From: Batillaria attramentaria
Lineage: Eukaryota; Mollusca; Gastropoda; Batillariidae
Assembly: GCA_018292915.2 (NCBI GenBank)
Contig: JACVVK020000492.1
Span: 205,001 to 269,000, forward strand
Direction of reading: 5' to 3'
DNA length: 64,000 nucleotides
Below are positions 32,741 through 53,093 of the stretch, in pieces (positions within the stretch are counted from its first letter, which is position 1; each line of letters starts with the position of its first letter). Made by a program: the position numbers and the translations under genes. Below the pieces are notes generated by a model. That model was not told the origin of the DNA, ran no database searches, and saw only the letters and a list, made by a program, of their open reading frames with translations.

Positions 32741-33325
32741 TTCAAGATAAGACGGAGACGTTTCAAGATAAGACGGAGACGCCTCAAAACGGAGACGCTT
32801 CAAGATTAGACGGAGACGCTTCAAGATAAGACGGAGACGTTTCAAGATAAGACGGAGACACCTCAAAACGGAGACGCTTCAAGATTAGACGGAGACGCTT
32901 CAAGATAAGACGAAGACGCTTCAAGATAAGACGGAGACGCTTCAAGACGGAGACGCTTCAAGATAAGACGGAAACGCTTCAAGACGGAGACGCTTCAAGA
33001 TAAGATAAAGACGCTTCAAGACGGAGACGCTTCGAGATAAGACGGAGACGCTTCAAGACGGAGACGCTTCAAGATAAGACAAAGACGCTTCAAGACGGAG
33101 ACGCTTCAAGATAAGACGGAGACGTTTCAAGACGGAGACGCTTCAAGATAAGACGGAGACGCTTCAAGACGGAGACGCTTCAAGATAAGACAAAGACGCT
33201 TCAAGACGGAGACGCTTCAAGATAAGACGAAGACGCTTCAAGACGGAGACGCTTCAAGATAAGACGAAGACGCTTCAAGATAAGACGGAGACGCCTCAAG
33301 ACGGAGACGCTTCAAGATAAGACGC
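32740..33325 (+). repeat. 21/16-bp minisatellite derived from coil heptads, copy 1
   Basis: A tandem array of GAGACGCTTCAAGATAAGAC (+G) units of 21 bp mixed with 16-bp units lacking GATAA. Read in the exon's frame, the 21-bp unit encodes one heptad (ETLQDKT). The 16-bp units shift the frame, so the array is no longer coding. Confidence 0.8.
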
Positions 33326-33338
33326 GCACATTAGCGCT

Positions 33339-33410
33339 CGTGTGTGTGTGCGTACGTGCGTGCGTGCGTGCGTGCGTGCGTGCTTGTGTGTGTGTGTGTG
33401 TGTGTGTGTA
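33339..33410. repeat. (GTGC)n/(GT)n microsatellite
   Basis: Follows directly on minisatellite copy 1. Confidence 0.95.
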
Positions 33411-33586
33411 GAAGCCTTTATATGTATGTCTGGAGGCATGTTGTGTGTGTTTCTGTGTGAGTGTGTTCAAGTTGCTGGTAAGGCGCCCTGAGCTCCTGCG
33501 GGAGGGAGGGCGTCCCTTAGATACCATTATTATTATTATTACTATTATTATTCTCGCCACATAGTAAATGGCTAAACACTTTTCGC

Positions 33587-33590
<4 letters not shown>

Positions 33591-33641
<51 letters not shown>
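33591..33641. repeat. (GT)n microsatellite
   Basis: Perfect GT; equivalent tract at 58027-58067 in the paralogous block. Confidence 0.95.
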
Positions 33642-33642
<1 letters not shown>

Positions 33643-33776
33643 CATTCTTAAATAGACGTGGCATGCTTAAGAAACCGGAAACATGCGTCACACTGAGAAC
33701 AAAATTGGCTTCACTGTCAGAAGCTTGCTTCGAATTGTGCCAAGTGGTACTATCAATTGTTTCACTGGTGTCTCTT

Positions 33777-33845
<69 letters not shown>
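33777..33845. repeat. (CT)n(CA)n microsatellite
   Basis: Compound tract; equivalent at 58201-58250. Confidence 0.95.
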
Positions 33846-33848
<3 letters not shown>

Positions 33849-34689
33849 CACTGCATGCATTAAGAAAACACGCTAAAAGTAAAGAATGAATCCAACACCT
33901 AAATCTTTATTTCAGAAATCCAACAGTTTCGAACACATCCCAAAACCACCATGAAGAACAAATTTCACAAACTTTTCGCAAAAGCAGCTCGGGCGGGGGC
34001 ACAGGGGGGGGGGGGCGGGGGGGGGGGCTAGGGAGGGGGGGGGGTTACAAGAAATAACATTACGAGCTTGTGACAAACGTTCATCCTACACACACTATGT
34101 GTCTGTAAGAGGTATCTACAAATGACTGTTCAGTTTTGTGTTGGTCATTACTCTCAAGATACCACAGACAGATCCATACGACAATACGTGTCAGAACGAG
34201 TGTCTGGATGTGGCCAAAGGACCCCGTGAAATTGGAAAAAAACGACACAAAATTGCTAGGTCCGCGTAATGCCACTGCATCCATGGCCAGTTTGTCGGTA
34301 CGCTCACCGTCAATGAATACCAAGAAATTTTATGGCGAAACAACAAACTATGATTGTAAACTGTACAAATGGTATGGTATGGTATGGTAGACTTCTCCTC
34401 GGCGCATGTTATGGCACTGCAGGGCTGGAGGACGAAGCACTGAAAGCTTGCTGTCGCTAATTACGCGCTACCTTATGTGCAAACCTTTACCCTGCTATTC
34501 ACACCTGTCCGTGAGACAGTATTTCTGTTTTGTACGCCATCAGGCACAGCCTACTGTTTTGCGGAACATGGACATGGGATTTTTTGCGTGCACGCTTGAT
34601 ATTTGTGCGTGCGTGTGTACACGAGGGCGGGCCAGGCACCGTAAACAAGTCTGCACGTGATTTTGACTTGTGATTTAGAAAAGAAAAAT

Positions 34690-34775
34690 CCATCCAAATT
34701 CCTGCCCATCGGGGATTCGAACCGGGCGGCTCAGGATCCGAAGTCAGATACCTGAACCGCTAGACCGAAAATAAT
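34690..34775 (-). mobile_element. tRNA-like sequence (SINE family 3)
   Basis: Reverse complement has GGTCTAGCGGTTCAGGTATC and CCGGTTCGAATCCCC, fitting a tRNA A/B-box head. Further copies at 35322-35400, 59095-59180 and 59737-59812. Nearby duplicates and imperfect arms argue against a working tRNA gene. Confidence 0.55.
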
Positions 34776-35321
34776 CCCTTGTCATATCATCATTTCTGTC
34801 AAATTTATCTTCTCCTTTTGTAAATATGAAAAACCGAAAAGCACTTGACAGTTGCAATGCCGATGTTCAAATCGGCGACCTGCTGTTCAGTCATTCTGTT
34901 TTCATGACTTTTTTCCTAACCCGAACTCTAACATCTGGTGTTTTGAAAACAATGGTTGAAATGATAAAAATGTAATTCTGACATTCATCACCTTGTCCAA
35001 GAACGGGTGGATGTGTATTTGGGAGTTTAACGTCCTTTTCCTCCACGTGAACGGAATTAAACCAACACCGAAAGCTTTATTTTAGAAATCCAACTATTTC
35101 GAACACTCTCAGGAACGATCAAAGAGAACAAATTTCATATAACTTTAGCAAAAACTACTTTGCTGGGGTGGGGTTAAGAGGGGGGGGGGGGTCTGGGGGA
35201 GAGGGCAAGAAATCATGTACGAGATTGTAACGTTCATCCTACACACCATATGTGCCTTTAGGAGGTATCTACAAACGACTGCTCATTTTTGTGTTCGCCT
35301 TTGCTGAAAAGAAAAAATCCA

Positions 35322-35400
35322 TCCCATTTCATTCCCACCACGGATTCAAACCGGGCGGCTCAGGATCGGAAGTCGGATACCTTATCCACTAGACCAAGTT
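35322..35400 (-). mobile_element. tRNA-like sequence (SINE family 3), second copy
   Basis: GGATTCAAACCGGGCGGCTC on the plus strand; the B box has changed (TTCAAAC), so it is decayed. Confidence 0.5.
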
Positions 35401-35617
35401 CCCTTGTCATATCATCATTTCTGTCAAACCTATCTTTTTTGTAATTTCGAAAAACCGAAAATCACTTGACAGTAGTTATGCCGATGTCCAAACCGGCGAC
35501 CCGCTGTTTAGTTCGTCTGCTCTATCCAGAACTTACATCCTAACCGAATTTTTACATCTGCCGATTTGACAACAATGGCAGAAGTGCTAAAAATGTACTC
35601 TGGACGTTTACCTTGTC

Positions 35618-35712
35618 CAAAGGTGGGTGTTTAACGTCCTTTTCCACCACGCATGGATGACACGAAAGAGTGGGCAACGAGAAAAAGGCCAGCACAAATA
35701 TTTGGCCACATC
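35618..35712 (-). mobile_element. SINE family 1, head deleted
   Basis: Tail through GCCAGCACAAATATTTGGCC only. The paralogous copy at 60022-60187 is complete, so the head was lost here together with about 1 kb. Confidence 0.75.
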
Positions 35713-35883
35713 CGTCTATCGCAGAGGAAACGTTTGTTGCCGTCCTTACTGATTTAGTAAACTTCAAAATGATCAGTAATTTCTGTTTCAGGTCGACGTA
35801 AGTAAGAAATTAGAAGGAGCAAAACTCAGTTTCTTCACATGTTTCGGAAACTTGACAAAACGTCGCTGTTCGAGTAGTAGATT

Positions 35884-44452
<8,569 letters not shown>

Positions 44453-44529
44453 CTGATAACAATCGTATCAGACAGTGCATAAATCAGCTTAGGAAACGAA
44501 ATGCTGCTCTATTTGTTTGTACCAGAATT

Positions 44530-45180
44530 TCTTCATTCGGGGGGTGGGCGTTCATTTGCGCATTTCCTTAAATGAAGTAGTTATTTTCAGTTTTCCATTT
44601 CGCTGGTAGGCGTATTTTGTCATTTGGCAAAATAAATGAGCGACATGCCTGTTCAAGCAGCAATGCGGGCCTTTATCTGCGTGTTGGGGAATGCAAATTT
44701 ATTGGTGGGTAATTACTAAAACAGAATACCAGTCAGACTATTTGGAAGTTGACCGTGCAAGTGAAATCCTCTAATTTGTGAGTCACCAACTACAGCATGG
44801 TTTGTGTCTGTGTTTGTTTGTTTGATGGTCAAAGCGGCTCTTATTTGGACAAAGCTGGAAGAATTTTGAGAACATCAGATACGTTCAGTCGATTTTGTTG
44901 ATGAATTCGCGTGCTACATAAGGTACGTTCCTTTCTTATATATAAGAACTGCATCAGCTTTGACGGATTCCAGATCATTGTCAAGAAGGCGATTGTTGTA
45001 CTTGAATTTTGGTTGTTTTACCGTTATCAGACCGTACGTCCATCACAGTCTATACTAGATACAAAAGAAACTTTTCAATGGATTCCTAAACTTTTAAAAA
45101 CCGTATGAAAAGCAACTGAAACACAACTGAAAGAGGAAACCCACATTGTTGTTGAGTTTTCTAATATGTCAGAACGCACA
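44530..45180. other. Non-coding; homology to genes A and C has ended
   Basis: No signal exon or repeat recognised; the gene B 5' end was expected in or beyond this stretch. Confidence 0.5.
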
Positions 45181-45184
45181 TACT

Positions 45185-46235
45185 GTTGCTTACCTGTCAG
45201 CTAGACTGCATATATTGTTGTTGAGTGTTGTAACTTGTTTGAACGCGCTTATTGTTGTTGAGGTTTCTAACCTGTTGGAAAGTGCTCCTTATTCTTAAGT
45301 TTTCCAACTTGTTAGTGAGTGAGTTTTTAGGGCTTAAAGCCGCGCAAGCCAGAAAGACTAATTCGCGACTGACCAACTTGTTAGCTAAAATGCACATTTT
45401 GTTATTGAGTTTTCAAACTTCTTTTAGCGGATATATTGTTGTGTTTTCTAAATTGTTAGAACGCCCATTTTTGTTGTGACTTTCAAACTTGTTAGAAAGC
45501 GCAGAGTATTGTTCAGTTTTATTACTTGCTAGAACACACATATTGCCTCTGAGTATATTTTTAACTTGTTAGAACGCGCGTATTGTTGCTGACTTTTCTA
45601 AATTGTCAGAAAGTGCATATTGTTGCCTAATCTTCTAACTTGCTAGTCCGCGCATACTGATGCTGAGTCTTGTAACTGGTTAGGATCCACAAATTGTTGA
45701 TAAGTAACATTAGCTTGTTAGAACGCACAATGTCACTGACTCTTCTAGCTTGTTAGAACGTGCACATTGTCTCTGAGTTTTCTAGCTCGTTAGAACGCGC
45801 ACATTGTCGCTGAGTTTTCTAGCTTGTTAGCACGCGCACATTTCGCTGAGTCTTCCAGCTTGTTAGAACGCGCACATTGTCGCTGAGTTTTCTAGCTCGT
45901 TAGAACGCGCACATTGTCGCTGAGTTTTCTAGCTTGTTAGCACGCGCACATTTCGCTGAGTCTTCCAGCTTGTTAGAACGCGCACATTGTCGCTGAGTTT
46001 TCTAGCTTGTTAGAACGCGCACATTGTCGCTGAGTTTTCTAGCTTGTTAGAACGCGCACATTGTCGCTGAGTCTTCTAGCTTGTTAGAACGCGCACATTG
46101 TCGCTGAGTCTTCTAGCTTGTTAGAACGCGCACATTGTCGCTGAGTCTTCTAGCTTGTTAGAACGCGCATACTGTTGCTGAGTCTTATAATTTGGTAGAC
46201 CGCGCATACTGCTGCTGAGTCTTGTAACTAGATAG
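45185..46235. repeat. 37-bp minisatellite
   Basis: Unit TAGAACGCGCACATTGTCGC TGAGTTTTCTAGCTTGT, 37 bp, near-perfect at 45770-46160 and progressively degenerate toward 45185. Higher-order pairing (a variant with CACGCGCACATTTCGC) occurs twice at about 45830 and 45940. Confidence 0.9.
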
Positions 46236-46246
46236 GATGCATAATT

Positions 46247-46598
46247 AGGGATGTCGTTTGGGGTCGGATCTCGGCTAAAAGCCGAATTTTTTTGGAAAAA
46301 GCCGATAATCTGTCTGTCATGTCGGCTGGCTGAGCCGAAGTTTTCACGAGTGAATCGGCTCGATTATGTCCGTTTCTGCGAGATTCTTGTGCTGGCTGGA
46401 CTAATTTCCAAGAAAACGCAACTTCACAGAACTTCTTTAATTCATGGAGGTGGAGGGAGCACGTAACAGTAAGGAATCTAGTCGAAACACTTGTGAAACT
46501 GCTTCGGCAGAGACAGCCGAAACTTTCTGTAAAAAGCCGAAACTTTCATGGCTGTTTCGGCTAAATCTCCGAAGAAAAAAAATCCTGGCAACATCACT
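46247..46598 (+). mobile_element. hAT-like MITE, copy 3, with 8-bp target duplication
   Basis: AGGGATGT...ACATCACT, 352 bp, flanked by GCATAATT (46239-46246) and GCATAATA (46599-46606). This is the 8-bp duplication expected for hAT elements, with one change. Confidence 0.8.
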
Positions 46599-46606
46599 GC
46601 ATAATA

Positions 46607-47155
46607 TTATATTGTGGATAAGTGAAGCTGTGAATGCAATGTTTTGCTGTCTGCCGAAGTCTGAGCGAGAATTTAAACGGCCGAAGGTCTTCTACTCAGT
46701 CAGTGACAGCAACAGTTTAGCAGACGCCTGCTTTTGGCTTCGCCTTTAGCCTTCCGTTGGCTCAGTACCAGGTTTTGAGACAGTGTAATTGTGCGTGTAT
46801 CCAAGTGGGATGATTGTAGTAACTACCCAAACGAGCTCAACGCCATTTTGTGAACCTAGAAAGTCGAAGACGGATCTTTAAACGCTAGATTTCGTTAAAA
46901 TTAACGCGAAGTTTACCGGAATACGACAGTAGCTGGCTCAGTGCTAACAGAACCACGTTTGTTTTCATCTGATGCATGACTTCACGTCTTACTACACGCA
47001 GCGATTTTCTCCAGAAACTAGCGACTGTCAGACCACACGGAAACACTCGGTGACTGAACAATCAGGATATGTCTCAAACAAGCGGTGTCAGAGACGAGTA
47101 CTCTTGCTGCACGTGCAAACAGCGTCTGTAAACTCGTACGTTATATAGATGAGAG
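46607..47155. other. Non-coding stretch
   Basis: No gene or repeat recognised. Confidence 0.45.
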
Positions 47156-47159
47156 GTGT

Positions 47160-48130
47160 GTTTTCATTTCGTTTTATGGTAGGTTTTATCACTGCTGGAT
47201 GTAATGATGGTTCCCAAATAACATGGTGTGTGGTCGGGTTACCGGGTACTATTAAAGTTGGTCGGTTGATTGGGTTTTTCGTCCCGGCCACAACGAGGTG
47301 ATCGAAGACTGCCCTAAGGAACAGGTTATGGTCGGGTTACTGGCTACAACTAAAGTTGATTGGTTTGTTCATTAGTTGGGATTTATCGTCCCTGCCACCA
47401 CGAGGTGATCGAAGACTGCCCTAAGGGACAGGTTATGGTCGGGTTACTGGCTACAAATAAAGTTGGTTGGTTTGTTCGTTAGTTGGGATTTATCCTCTAT
47501 CCTCCAAGCCACAATGAGGTGATTGGAAACAGCCCTAAGGAACAGGTCATCGGTGATGGGGATAGCTACCTTAACTGAACAGTCCAGCTGAACACTTATT
47601 CAATCCAGTCAGACTGGAAGGTCGGCCACATGTTGTGTATCCTGGGCTGTAATGGACAAATTACAAAAACAGATCCAGTTCACAGTCAGTGGAAGCGAAG
47701 CAACGTGAAAAAGGCCGGCGGAAATGTTTGGCCTTCTCGGGATTTGAACCCGGGAAGTCCGACGCTTAAACCGTTGAATCACCGACTCCCCCCGCTATTG
47801 AAGGATTTTTTTTTTTTTTTTCATTTTAAGGCTGCTTTTATCATCGCTGAATATGATGGTGGCTACGAAATAACACGGTGTGTGGTCGGGTCACCGGGTA
47901 CTATTAAAGTGTTTTCATTTGATTTGAAGGCAGCTTTTATCATTGTTGGATGTAAGTATTGTTCGCAAATAAGAAACGGTATGCTCGGGTCAAGTGGTAA
48001 TTTCAAAGTGTCCTAATGTGATTTTATATCAGCTATTATCACTGCTGAATGTATAATGACTGTTCCGAAATAATATGAGCTTTCTTTGGGTTATCTGGTG
48101 ATTTCAAAATATTTAAATCAAATTTCATGC
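47160..48130. repeat. Degenerate array of about 100-bp units, split by a SINE-like insert
   Basis: TTTTATCACTGCTGGATGTA-like text followed by AAATAACA.GGTGTGTGGT and GGGTACTATTAAAGT recurs at 47160, 47825, 47930 and 48035. Between 47260 and 47800 lie two CCACGAGGTGATCGAAGACT units and a tRNA-like head. Confidence 0.65.
47700..47800 (-). mobile_element. tRNA-like SINE head (family 5)
   Basis: Reverse complement has GGTGATTCAACGGTTTAAGC and CCCGGGTTCAAATCCC, an A-box/B-box pair; attached to the GTTGGGATTTATCGTC repeats upstream. Confidence 0.5.
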
Positions 48131-48551
48131 CAGCACTGATAAAAGCGAATAATACTAATACAAATATTAATAAATTACAGAACATTCGTCTGTAAATATG
48201 TGTTAAATGTCCGTGGAATAACTAAGAGAGAGAAATTATTATTATTATTATTGAATTTCAACCACAACAACGTGCAAATGTAATCAACAGAAAGTGATTT
48301 TACCTGCATGAACGGCATATGTCATGAATGCTGGAGGTAATGCTCCAAGGGAGCGAACAGGTAAGTGGGCCCTGCAAGAGAGAGAACTATGCAAGCACAG
48401 GAAGCGTGATCACCGGCAATAGTTCAAAACTAAACTGAAAGCGGATGAGTAGTTGTTAAAGTTGCTTTGTAGCTGTTTTTGACAACTAATGCAATTTTTT
48501 TTTTGACGGCTAGAAAGCATGTATCGTTTTTTATTGGATTTATTCGGTACA

Positions 48552-48585
<34 letters not shown>

Positions 48586-48588
48586 TCC
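48131..48588. other. Non-coding stretch
   Basis: (ATT)n at 48236-48252 and 48557-48583. AGGTAAGTGG..GCAAGAGAGAGAACT near 48360 recalls AGGTAAATGG..GCAAGGGAGAGAACT near 5770, a small shared repeat. Confidence 0.5.
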
Positions 48589-48860
48589 GGCCCCCGTAGT
48601 GTAGTGGTTAGCACTTCGGACCATGGACCTGGAGACCCGGGTCCGAGTCCCAGCCGAGGCAAGCAGGATTTTTTTTATGAAATAAGCGTGGAATGCGGCC
48701 CTGTCCCGCAGTCTCAAACCACACGGACCTCCATAGCATCATCTTACCATCATCCTCATCTCCATCATCATGCATAATCAAAATTGCCCCGCTTCCGAGC
48801 TCTCCGTGGATTCCACCCATGACAGGGAGATTCACCACTGGAGCCGGCAAAGAGTTGTGG

Positions 48861-48863
<3 letters not shown>
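48589..48863 (+). mobile_element. tRNA-headed SINE (family 4), copy 2
   Basis: GTAGTGTAGTGGTTAGCAC and CCCGGGTCCGAGTCCC, then GCGTGGAATGCGGCCCTGTC and CCATCATCATGCATAATC as in 39739-40229. It ends in a (CA)n tract at 48865-48920. Confidence 0.8.
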
Positions 48864-48864
<1 letters not shown>

Positions 48865-48922
<58 letters not shown>

Positions 48923-48945
48923 TATTATTATTATTATTATTATTT
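48865..48945. repeat. (CA)n(ATT)n microsatellite
   Basis: CA at 48865-48920, then ATT repeats. Confidence 0.95.
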
Positions 48946-49194
48946 ATAGTATTACAAGGTAACTCAAGTGTATGAGTTGAGTAGGTTGAACAGCTTTCAT
49001 GTTTAATGAACCTAAGGAAAACGAGCGACAAATCAAATGACAGGATATACTAACATAACATTGCTAACACCTTTCCGCTTCTATACTCAAAGTTGAAAAG
49101 AAGTTGAAATGGTGATCTTTACTGTAATGGAAAAACCAGGTACGACATGGGCATTAGCAAGTAGCAGTCACCTCTGTCTGCCTGTCTGTAGCTC

Positions 49195-49215
49195 TCTCTC
49201 TCTCTCTCTCTCACA

Positions 49216-49277
<62 letters not shown>
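49195..49277. repeat. (CT)n(CA)n microsatellite
   Basis: Compound tract. Confidence 0.95.
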
Positions 49278-49278
<1 letters not shown>

Positions 49279-49359
49279 TTATACACACGCATGATTATAA
49301 AAGAAACACTAACTCATTTCAAAATTAAACTTGAGGAGCAAAGCCTCCTTGGCTCACTT

Positions 49360-49940
49360 GTGAGATGGGTCAAGGTCATTCAAAAGAGTATGTTTGTAAA
49401 GCTCTTAACACTAGCTCTCCTGAAGTAACGTGTCTCGTGTGTTCATAGTTTCTGAGAAAACGACAAATGGCAATATAACAGTTTTCCCAGGACAGCTTCT
49501 ATGACCTTGACCTTGGGTCAAGGTCATTCAAATGAGATCTGTGAGTGAAGAGCTTATCAGTGACTATCATTATGCCAAGTTTGATAGCTATAGTGTTTGT
49601 AGTTTATGTACAAATGGTAATTTAAAATTTCACAACAGACAGCTGTAATGACCTTGATCTTGAATCAAGATCATTCAAATGGGTATGTCTGCATAGGTCT
49701 CGTTGCTGTCTATCATTGTGCCTTGTTTGGTGCCTCTGCTGTTTGTTGTTTCCAAGAAATGGCTAACGTTAGAGTACCTTGCCTCAAGGAAATTGAATAC
49801 CAGTATGCCAGTACAGGCTTCATCAATGTCTATCATCCTGCAAAGTTTGATGCCTCTGGTACCTCTATATTCTGAGAAGAAGGCAATTTAAAATTTCCAA
49901 TGAGACCGCTTTGAGGACCTTGACATTCTTTCAACGTCAT
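49360..49940. repeat. About 147-bp tandem repeat with TCAAGGTCA palindromes
   Basis: Units start near 49368, 49515, 49665 and 49915. The best junction, 49502-49526, reads TGACCTTGACC TTG GGTCAAGGTCA, an inverted pair of nuclear-receptor-like half sites. Confidence 0.7.
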
Positions 49941-49975
49941 TCAACATGGTATTTCTTGAATGGCCTTACTAGAGG

Positions 49976-50128
49976 GAGAGAGAGAGAGAGAGAGAGAGAG
50001 ACTGTGTGTGTATGTGTGTTTTCTTCAGATGGATATACATGTAGTACATAAAAGTGTGTTTTTAAGGTGTGGAGGGGGGGGGGGGGGGTTGACTTCTCGG
50101 GGATGGTGTCTGCCCATGTATCATTGTG

Positions 50129-50226
<98 letters not shown>

Positions 50227-50286
50227 ATTTACATCTTTTGTTTGCGAAAAAAGGAAATATCAAAATGCATAATCGTTGTAACCCTC

Positions 50287-50349
<63 letters not shown>
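49976..50349. repeat. (GA)n, (GT)n, (GA)n and (CA)n tracts
   Basis: GA near 49976-50000, GT 50129-50193, GA 50194-50222 and CA 50288-50349, with poly-G at 50075-50088. These lie downstream of gene C. Confidence 0.95.
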
Positions 50350-50350
<1 letters not shown>

Positions 50351-50711
50351 CACTGTATGAAGGAAACGCACACATAAAACAGAAAGAGGAAAAAAAAACA
50401 ACACCACCAGAAACTCCAAAACTTCAAACACGCTTACCAGAGAGAACAAATAAAATGTTACACAATGTTGGCAAAGTAGCCTTTTTATTGTTACTTCAGT
50501 TTGTAATGTAATCACCGATCTGTTTCTGAATGCTTCACAGAGTAAATTATACCTTGTCGCCACTTGCCATGCCGGAGGAAACTGTTAAAGGGGGTAACCT
50601 ATGTTTATATGGTTGATTTACACCATTCACATATTGGCAAAGAAAGCGGTTATACCCTGGACAAAATGGGGGGGGGGGGGGGAGTCGCATTCACTGTGTC
50701 AATTTTAGATT

Positions 50712-51100
50712 TCACTCATCAGCATGCAGGAGAAAGCCGCTAAATGCTGTGGCTAAATCAAAATAAGAGATAAATCTAGTGATACTCTTCAGCCACACCC
50801 TTTGCCCCGCCCTCAGGTGGACAGTCACGTGACACGTGCTGTAGTAGTTATTCACGTATTTACTGTCAGCGTAACAGAGCCACTGGTTGTCGGCCATCAT
50901 GTTCATGTGACCGTGGACATTGGCAGCAGTGGCGATCAGGAAGTAGGTACCGGTATAGGGGACGGTGAAGCGGCCTGTAGTCCCGCTGTAGGCGCCTCCC
51001 TCGTTCAGCATCACAGTGTCCGGGATGACGGGGTGACCATAGTTGACTGTTTGGCTACTCGACAGACTGGCGTGAAAAGCAACACGACGAGTGGTAGTCT
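50712..51100 (-). CDS. Gene C exon 6: C1q domain and stop
   Basis: Acceptor TTGTGCAG|AGACTA, phase 1, open to the stop at 50712. It encodes RRVAFHASLS, GGAYSGTTGRFTVPYTGTYF, YSTCHVTVHLRAGQRVWLKS and AFSGFLLHADE, a complete C1q head with no sign of decay. Confidence 0.88.
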
Positions 51101-51905
51101 CTGCACAATACATAGAACAGTTGATATGAAGCACACGACTATGTAAGTAATTCATACTAATTGATTCATACTTGGCAGAGGAGGTCGGCAGTCGGTACGT
51201 ATATTTCCATACGCTTTACTTCCGACAACATAGCCACGATACTGGAGTCATGTGCAGTGTTCTTTTAGGGGTACCCTCTTTGGCGAACTTGCTAGTCTGT
51301 AGTGATTTTTGTTGTCAAGAAAAAGAGTGACCTTCCTGACTTTTGTGTTATGTTGGTCAAGTTGCATGCTAGGCGGTCACAAGAAGAGGCTGCCAGTGAA
51401 GCTGGGACTTTCACAAGTGAGGCCAGTATATTTGTGTGAACTGCCTATCTGGTCGAAATAGAAAGTAGACGTGTATTACTCCATTGAGGCCTGAGCGGAA
51501 AGGAGACACTCAAATCTTTTAAACCCCTGTCAGGTGCGTGCCTTTGATTGGTCTGTTCATGGCAGTAATTGTTTCTGGATTGAAGTGTGTGTTTTTGTTG
51601 TTGTTGTTGTTGTTTTTTTTGTTTGTTTGTTTTTTTTTGGGGGGGGAACTATAATGTCTGAGGCTAATAGGGAATATATAGGCATTTTTGTGTCCTTCGC
51701 CCTGTATGTGTGTGAGCGTCCGTGTGTGCATTGGATTTTATCCCTTCGGTAGCACAGAAAACAACAACTTATCCTATCAATTAAAAGCCCAGAATAACAT
51801 TTTGAAAAAAACAAAAACAAAACAAAAAAACAATAAAACAATCCCATTATCAGCATCGTTAGTGTCCACTGTATAGACACTGAATAAGGACGCCGTTTCG
51901 CTCAC

Positions 51906-52302
51906 CAAGTGTAGCGGTGTTGTTGTTGACAAGCGTTTTGATGTCTTTGACTGCGGCCTTGATGTCTGTGTTCTCGGTCTTGATGTCTTTGACTGCTGCC
52001 TTCATGTCTGTGTTCTCGGCCTTGAGGTCTGTGTTCTCGGCCTTGAGGTCTTTGACTGCGGCCTTCATGTCTGTGTTCTCGGCCTTGAGGTCGTTGTTCT
52101 CGGCCTCCAGTAGCGTGAGTCGCACCTGGATCTCGTCCACCACTATCGCCGCTTCCAGCGGGGATCCATCGGGCAGACAACTCGTAGCCGGGTCGGTAGA
52201 GGGCAAGATGCAGGAATATTCACCTCCCTCTTCCGGGTTTTGAAGCTGGAGGTAGAAGCGACCGTCCTGGTACTTCGAGCTTGACTTTCTACCAGATGGA
52301 GT
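51906..52302 (-). CDS. Gene C exon 5: second half of Ig2 plus 8-heptad coil
   Basis: 397 bp, acceptor CTTTCAG|ACTCCA and donor ACTTG|GTGAGC. Heptads: AENNDLK, AENTDMK, AAVKDLK, AENTDLK, AENTDMK, AAVKDIK, TENTDIK, AAVKDIK, then TLV. It is exactly 63 bp (three heptads) shorter than gene B, while the rest of the exon aligns. Confidence 0.85.
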
Positions 52303-52598
52303 CTGAAAGAAGATATCAAAATCAAATACTTTCATCTTTGGTTTAAGAGGAGCACTCGGTGTTTGAACAGAACTGTACGAGATGAAGGTTTTGTAAAGTG
52401 AAACGAACAACTATAAGCTAAATATGATATTCATACTTAAAACTAGATTGTACCCTTTCTAAGATACCCGTACCACTACCAGTAACAACATCGATGTGAA
52501 CAGCGCACAATGTCGCACAATCATGAATTACAATGTCACTGGAGTATGAAGACCATGCTTCAAACACCACTGTCTTACTGACTGGTTGTAAAAGTCAC

Positions 52599-52741
52599 CT
52601 GCCACACAACATCAACAGCCGGATGTCCAAGACTGACAAACTGTCCACAGGTGAGAGTCACGTGCCATCTGCCTGCATGATGGTCGTATATCGCCTTCCG
52701 GTCTTGTGCCACTTGCAAGGGGTCACTCATTCTTGGAGGTT
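52599..52741 (-). CDS. Gene C exon 4: first half of Ig2
   Basis: 143 bp between CACACAG|AACCTC and CAG|GTGACT, phase 1 in and 0 out. It aligns with gene A exon 4 and with the flanking introns on both sides. Confidence 0.8.
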
Positions 52742-53093
52742 CTGTGTGACACGAAAGTTTAACATAAAAGGCAAATGTGGACTTTTGGAAGGGGTAGGTA
52801 AGTTTTGGAGTCTACAACCCTCCTTGCCAATAATGAAGAAATCAACCAGCACACTAGTGAACGTACTTTGGGGAAACTATAGAAAGCTGCGGTTGTAGAA
52901 GACACTGTAAGAGTTTTGGCATCGTTACTTTCAGAATCGGAACTTCTATCCGAGGGGTGCGTTTCAGGCCTGCTTTCACGCAAACAGGTAACTTATATGG
53001 TGTTTGCTTGAGATCCATTCAGATACATAGAGACATGTTGCAATATGGACAAATATCAGTTTGTTTTTGATATGAGTTTTGTACAAAGGTTAC

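Noticed and set aside
32740..33325. CRISPR-like array
   Set aside because: Repeats are contiguous 16/21-bp units without unique spacers, in a eukaryotic genome.
33860..35880. A further gene in the conserved middle of the duplicated block
   Set aside because: No frame is preserved between the two copies beyond chance and no recognised domain appears.
47630..48016. 128-codon plus-strand frame
   Set aside because: Crosses a tRNA-like SINE head, a poly-T run and two units of a degenerate repeat.
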